A DNA stretch of 64,000 nucleotides. It comes from Robbsia betulipollinis (GTDB lineage Bacteria > Pseudomonadota > Gammaproteobacteria > Burkholderiales > Burkholderiaceae). Where the stretch lies: positions 331,054-395,053 of the forward strand of contig NZ_JAPMXC010000010.1 in the NCBI RefSeq assembly GCF_026624755.1. Direction: 5' to 3'. Made by a program: the position numbers and the translations under genes. The notes under the pieces are model-generated. The model made no database searches, was not told the DNA's origin, and saw only the letters and a list, made by a program, of their open reading frames with translations. This document shows, in pieces, positions 63,156 to 64,000 of the stretch. Each line of letters begins with the position of its first letter. Position 1 is the first letter of the stretch.

Positions 63156-64000
63156 CTACTCGGGCGGCGACTCGGTCGGCTTCACAGCCGGCCCTGCCGC
63201 GGTGCGTTCGACGATCAAGCGGTAATGCTCCGGGCGGCGGTGCTTCGCGAAGTTGAAGACGTGTTCGCGGAAGGTGTCGCCGATGGCGAGATCGATGTTC
63301 GCGAAGATGACCTCGTCCTCCTCCGACGACGATTGCGCGGCGATCTCGCCGGACGGCGCGACGATGACCGAACCCCCGATCATGTGGAAACCGTCTTCGG
63401 ACCCGCATTTCGCCGCCGCCCCGATCCACATCGCGTTTTGATAGGCGCTGGCCTGCAGCGCGATGAGGTGCGTGTGCATGCGCAGGTGGACGGGCTCGTT
63501 CCAGTGAATGTTCCAGGACGGCGTGTTGTAACCGACCAGACCCAGTTCGGCACCTTGCAGCGACAGCACGCGCCATGTCTCCGGCCACCGGCGATCATTG
63601 CAGATGCACATGCCGATCGTCGCGCCCAGGGCGTCGGCAACGGTGAAGCCGAGATCGCCGACGTCGAAGAACTTCTTTTCGAGATGCTGAAAAGGGGCGT
63701 TGACTTTGTGATCGGCATGTCCCGGCAGATGGATTTTGCGATACTTCTGCACGATCCGTCCGGTCTTGTCGACCAGAATGGCGGTATTGAAGCGTCGCCG
63801 TTCCGGCGTCAGTTCCGCATACCCCAGATAAAATCCGATTCCCAGTTCCACCGCGAGATCGAACAGCGGTTGCACTGCCGCGTTCGGCATGGACTTTTCG
63901 AAGAACTTGTCCTCCGCCTCTTTTTCAAGCATCCAGTAGCGCGGGAAAAACGTCGTCAGGGCCAGTTCCGGAAATACGACCAGATCCGCGCTGCGGCTTT
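63156..64000 (-). CDS. Nitrilase-superfamily amidohydrolase (N-carbamoyl-D-amino-acid hydrolase-like), 5' end outside
   Basis: The frame runs off the right edge. The visible part holds the whole triad: E in VVFPELALTTFFPRYW, K in YRKIHLPGH and C in MCICNDRRWPE. The CNDRRWPE sequence and length fit DCase-type hydrolases, which remove the carbamoyl group from N-carbamoyl amino acids and yield the free amino acid, ammonia and CO2. It is cytosolic. Its partner hydantoinase would be expected to the right of the window. The C-terminal end (EHVFNFAKHRRPEHYRLI) fits this branch too. Confidence 0.85.
   Translation of the reverse strand, partial: SRSADLVVFPELALTTFFPRYWMLEKEAEDKFFEKSMPNAAVQPLFDLAVELGIGFYLGYAELTPERRRFNTAILVDKTGRIVQKYRKIHLPGHADHKVNAPFQHLEKKFFDVGDLGFTVADALGATIGMCICNDRRWPETWRVLSLQGAELGLVGYNTPSWNIHWNEPVHLRMHTHLIALQASAYQNAMWIGAAAKCGSEDGFHMIGGSVIVAPSGEIAAQSSSEEDEVIFANIDLAIGDTFREHVFNFAKHRRPEHYRLIVERTAAGPAVKPTESPPE

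Noticed and set aside
1-64000. CRISPR arrays, rRNA or tRNA genes
   Set aside because: No regularly spaced repeats, rRNA-like stretches or cloverleaf with CCA-type end were noticed while reading; a tRNA could be missed by eye and should be checked with tRNAscan.

Overview
The window looks like accessory chromosome or plasmid DNA from a GC-rich betaproteobacterium of the Burkholderiaceae. The evidence is the codon use, the IS3 (including IS407-type), IS30 and IS66 sequences, the HlyD/TolC-type exporters, and Ralstonia/Burkholderia-style type III promoters (hrp_II box, TTCG-N16-TTCG). A plant- or fungus-associated genus such as Robbsia or Mycetohabitans would fit, but the genus cannot be fixed from this sequence alone.

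Layout. (1) 1-9405: a peptide maturation and export cluster, cut at its left end by an IS30-family element. It holds the 3' part of a radical SAM gene, a class I methyltransferase, a 578-aa protein followed by an HlyC-fold acyltransferase-like protein, an HlyD-type adaptor, a C39-peptidase ABC exporter and a TolC-type channel. The last-named genes follow the order mchC-mchD-mchE-mchF of the enterobacterial siderophore-microcin clusters. An S9 oligopeptidase faces the cluster (9424-11322). (2) 11.4-21.2 kb: decaying DNA with IS3 and IS66 remnants, broken PrpD and CGNR genes and one chemoreceptor; it also contains two type III effector candidates. (3) 21.3-25.4 kb: a large hybrid PAS/GAF histidine kinase. 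(4) 25.7-32.0 kb: a DeoR regulator, a FucU-type mutarotase and a complete sugar ABC importer with two different permeases. (5) 32.2-43.6 kb: type III effector candidates (a 729-aa membrane-type protein, a nitrilase-fold protein, a 187-aa two-helix protein and an EspL/ShET2-like protease), with a second chemoreceptor and a NemR-like/DJ-1 electrophile-response pair between them. (6) 43.6-48.9 kb: a split membrane protein and a three-gene periplasmic molybdenum hydroxylase with its cytochrome c. (7) 49.2-56.3 kb: SDR, LysR, a D-threonine aldolase/D-serine dehydratase-like enzyme, a single-domain globin, an MFS carrier, a second LysR and a nitronate monooxygenase. (8) 56.3-63.1 kb: a noncoding stretch with a strong hairpin and a Cys-rich micro-ORF, then a CBA-type heavy-metal RND efflux operon. 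(9) The right edge: a carbamoyl-amino-acid-hydrolase-like nitrilase, cut by the window.

Two themes stand out. First, a microcin-type (MchCDEF-like) maturation/export line combined with a radical SAM enzyme and a methyltransferase, with no precursor gene visible in the window. Second, a scattered type III effector set: five perfect hrp_II boxes sit 24-76 nt upstream of otherwise orphan genes, and two of the candidates carry recognisable catalytic triads (E-K-C and C-H-D).
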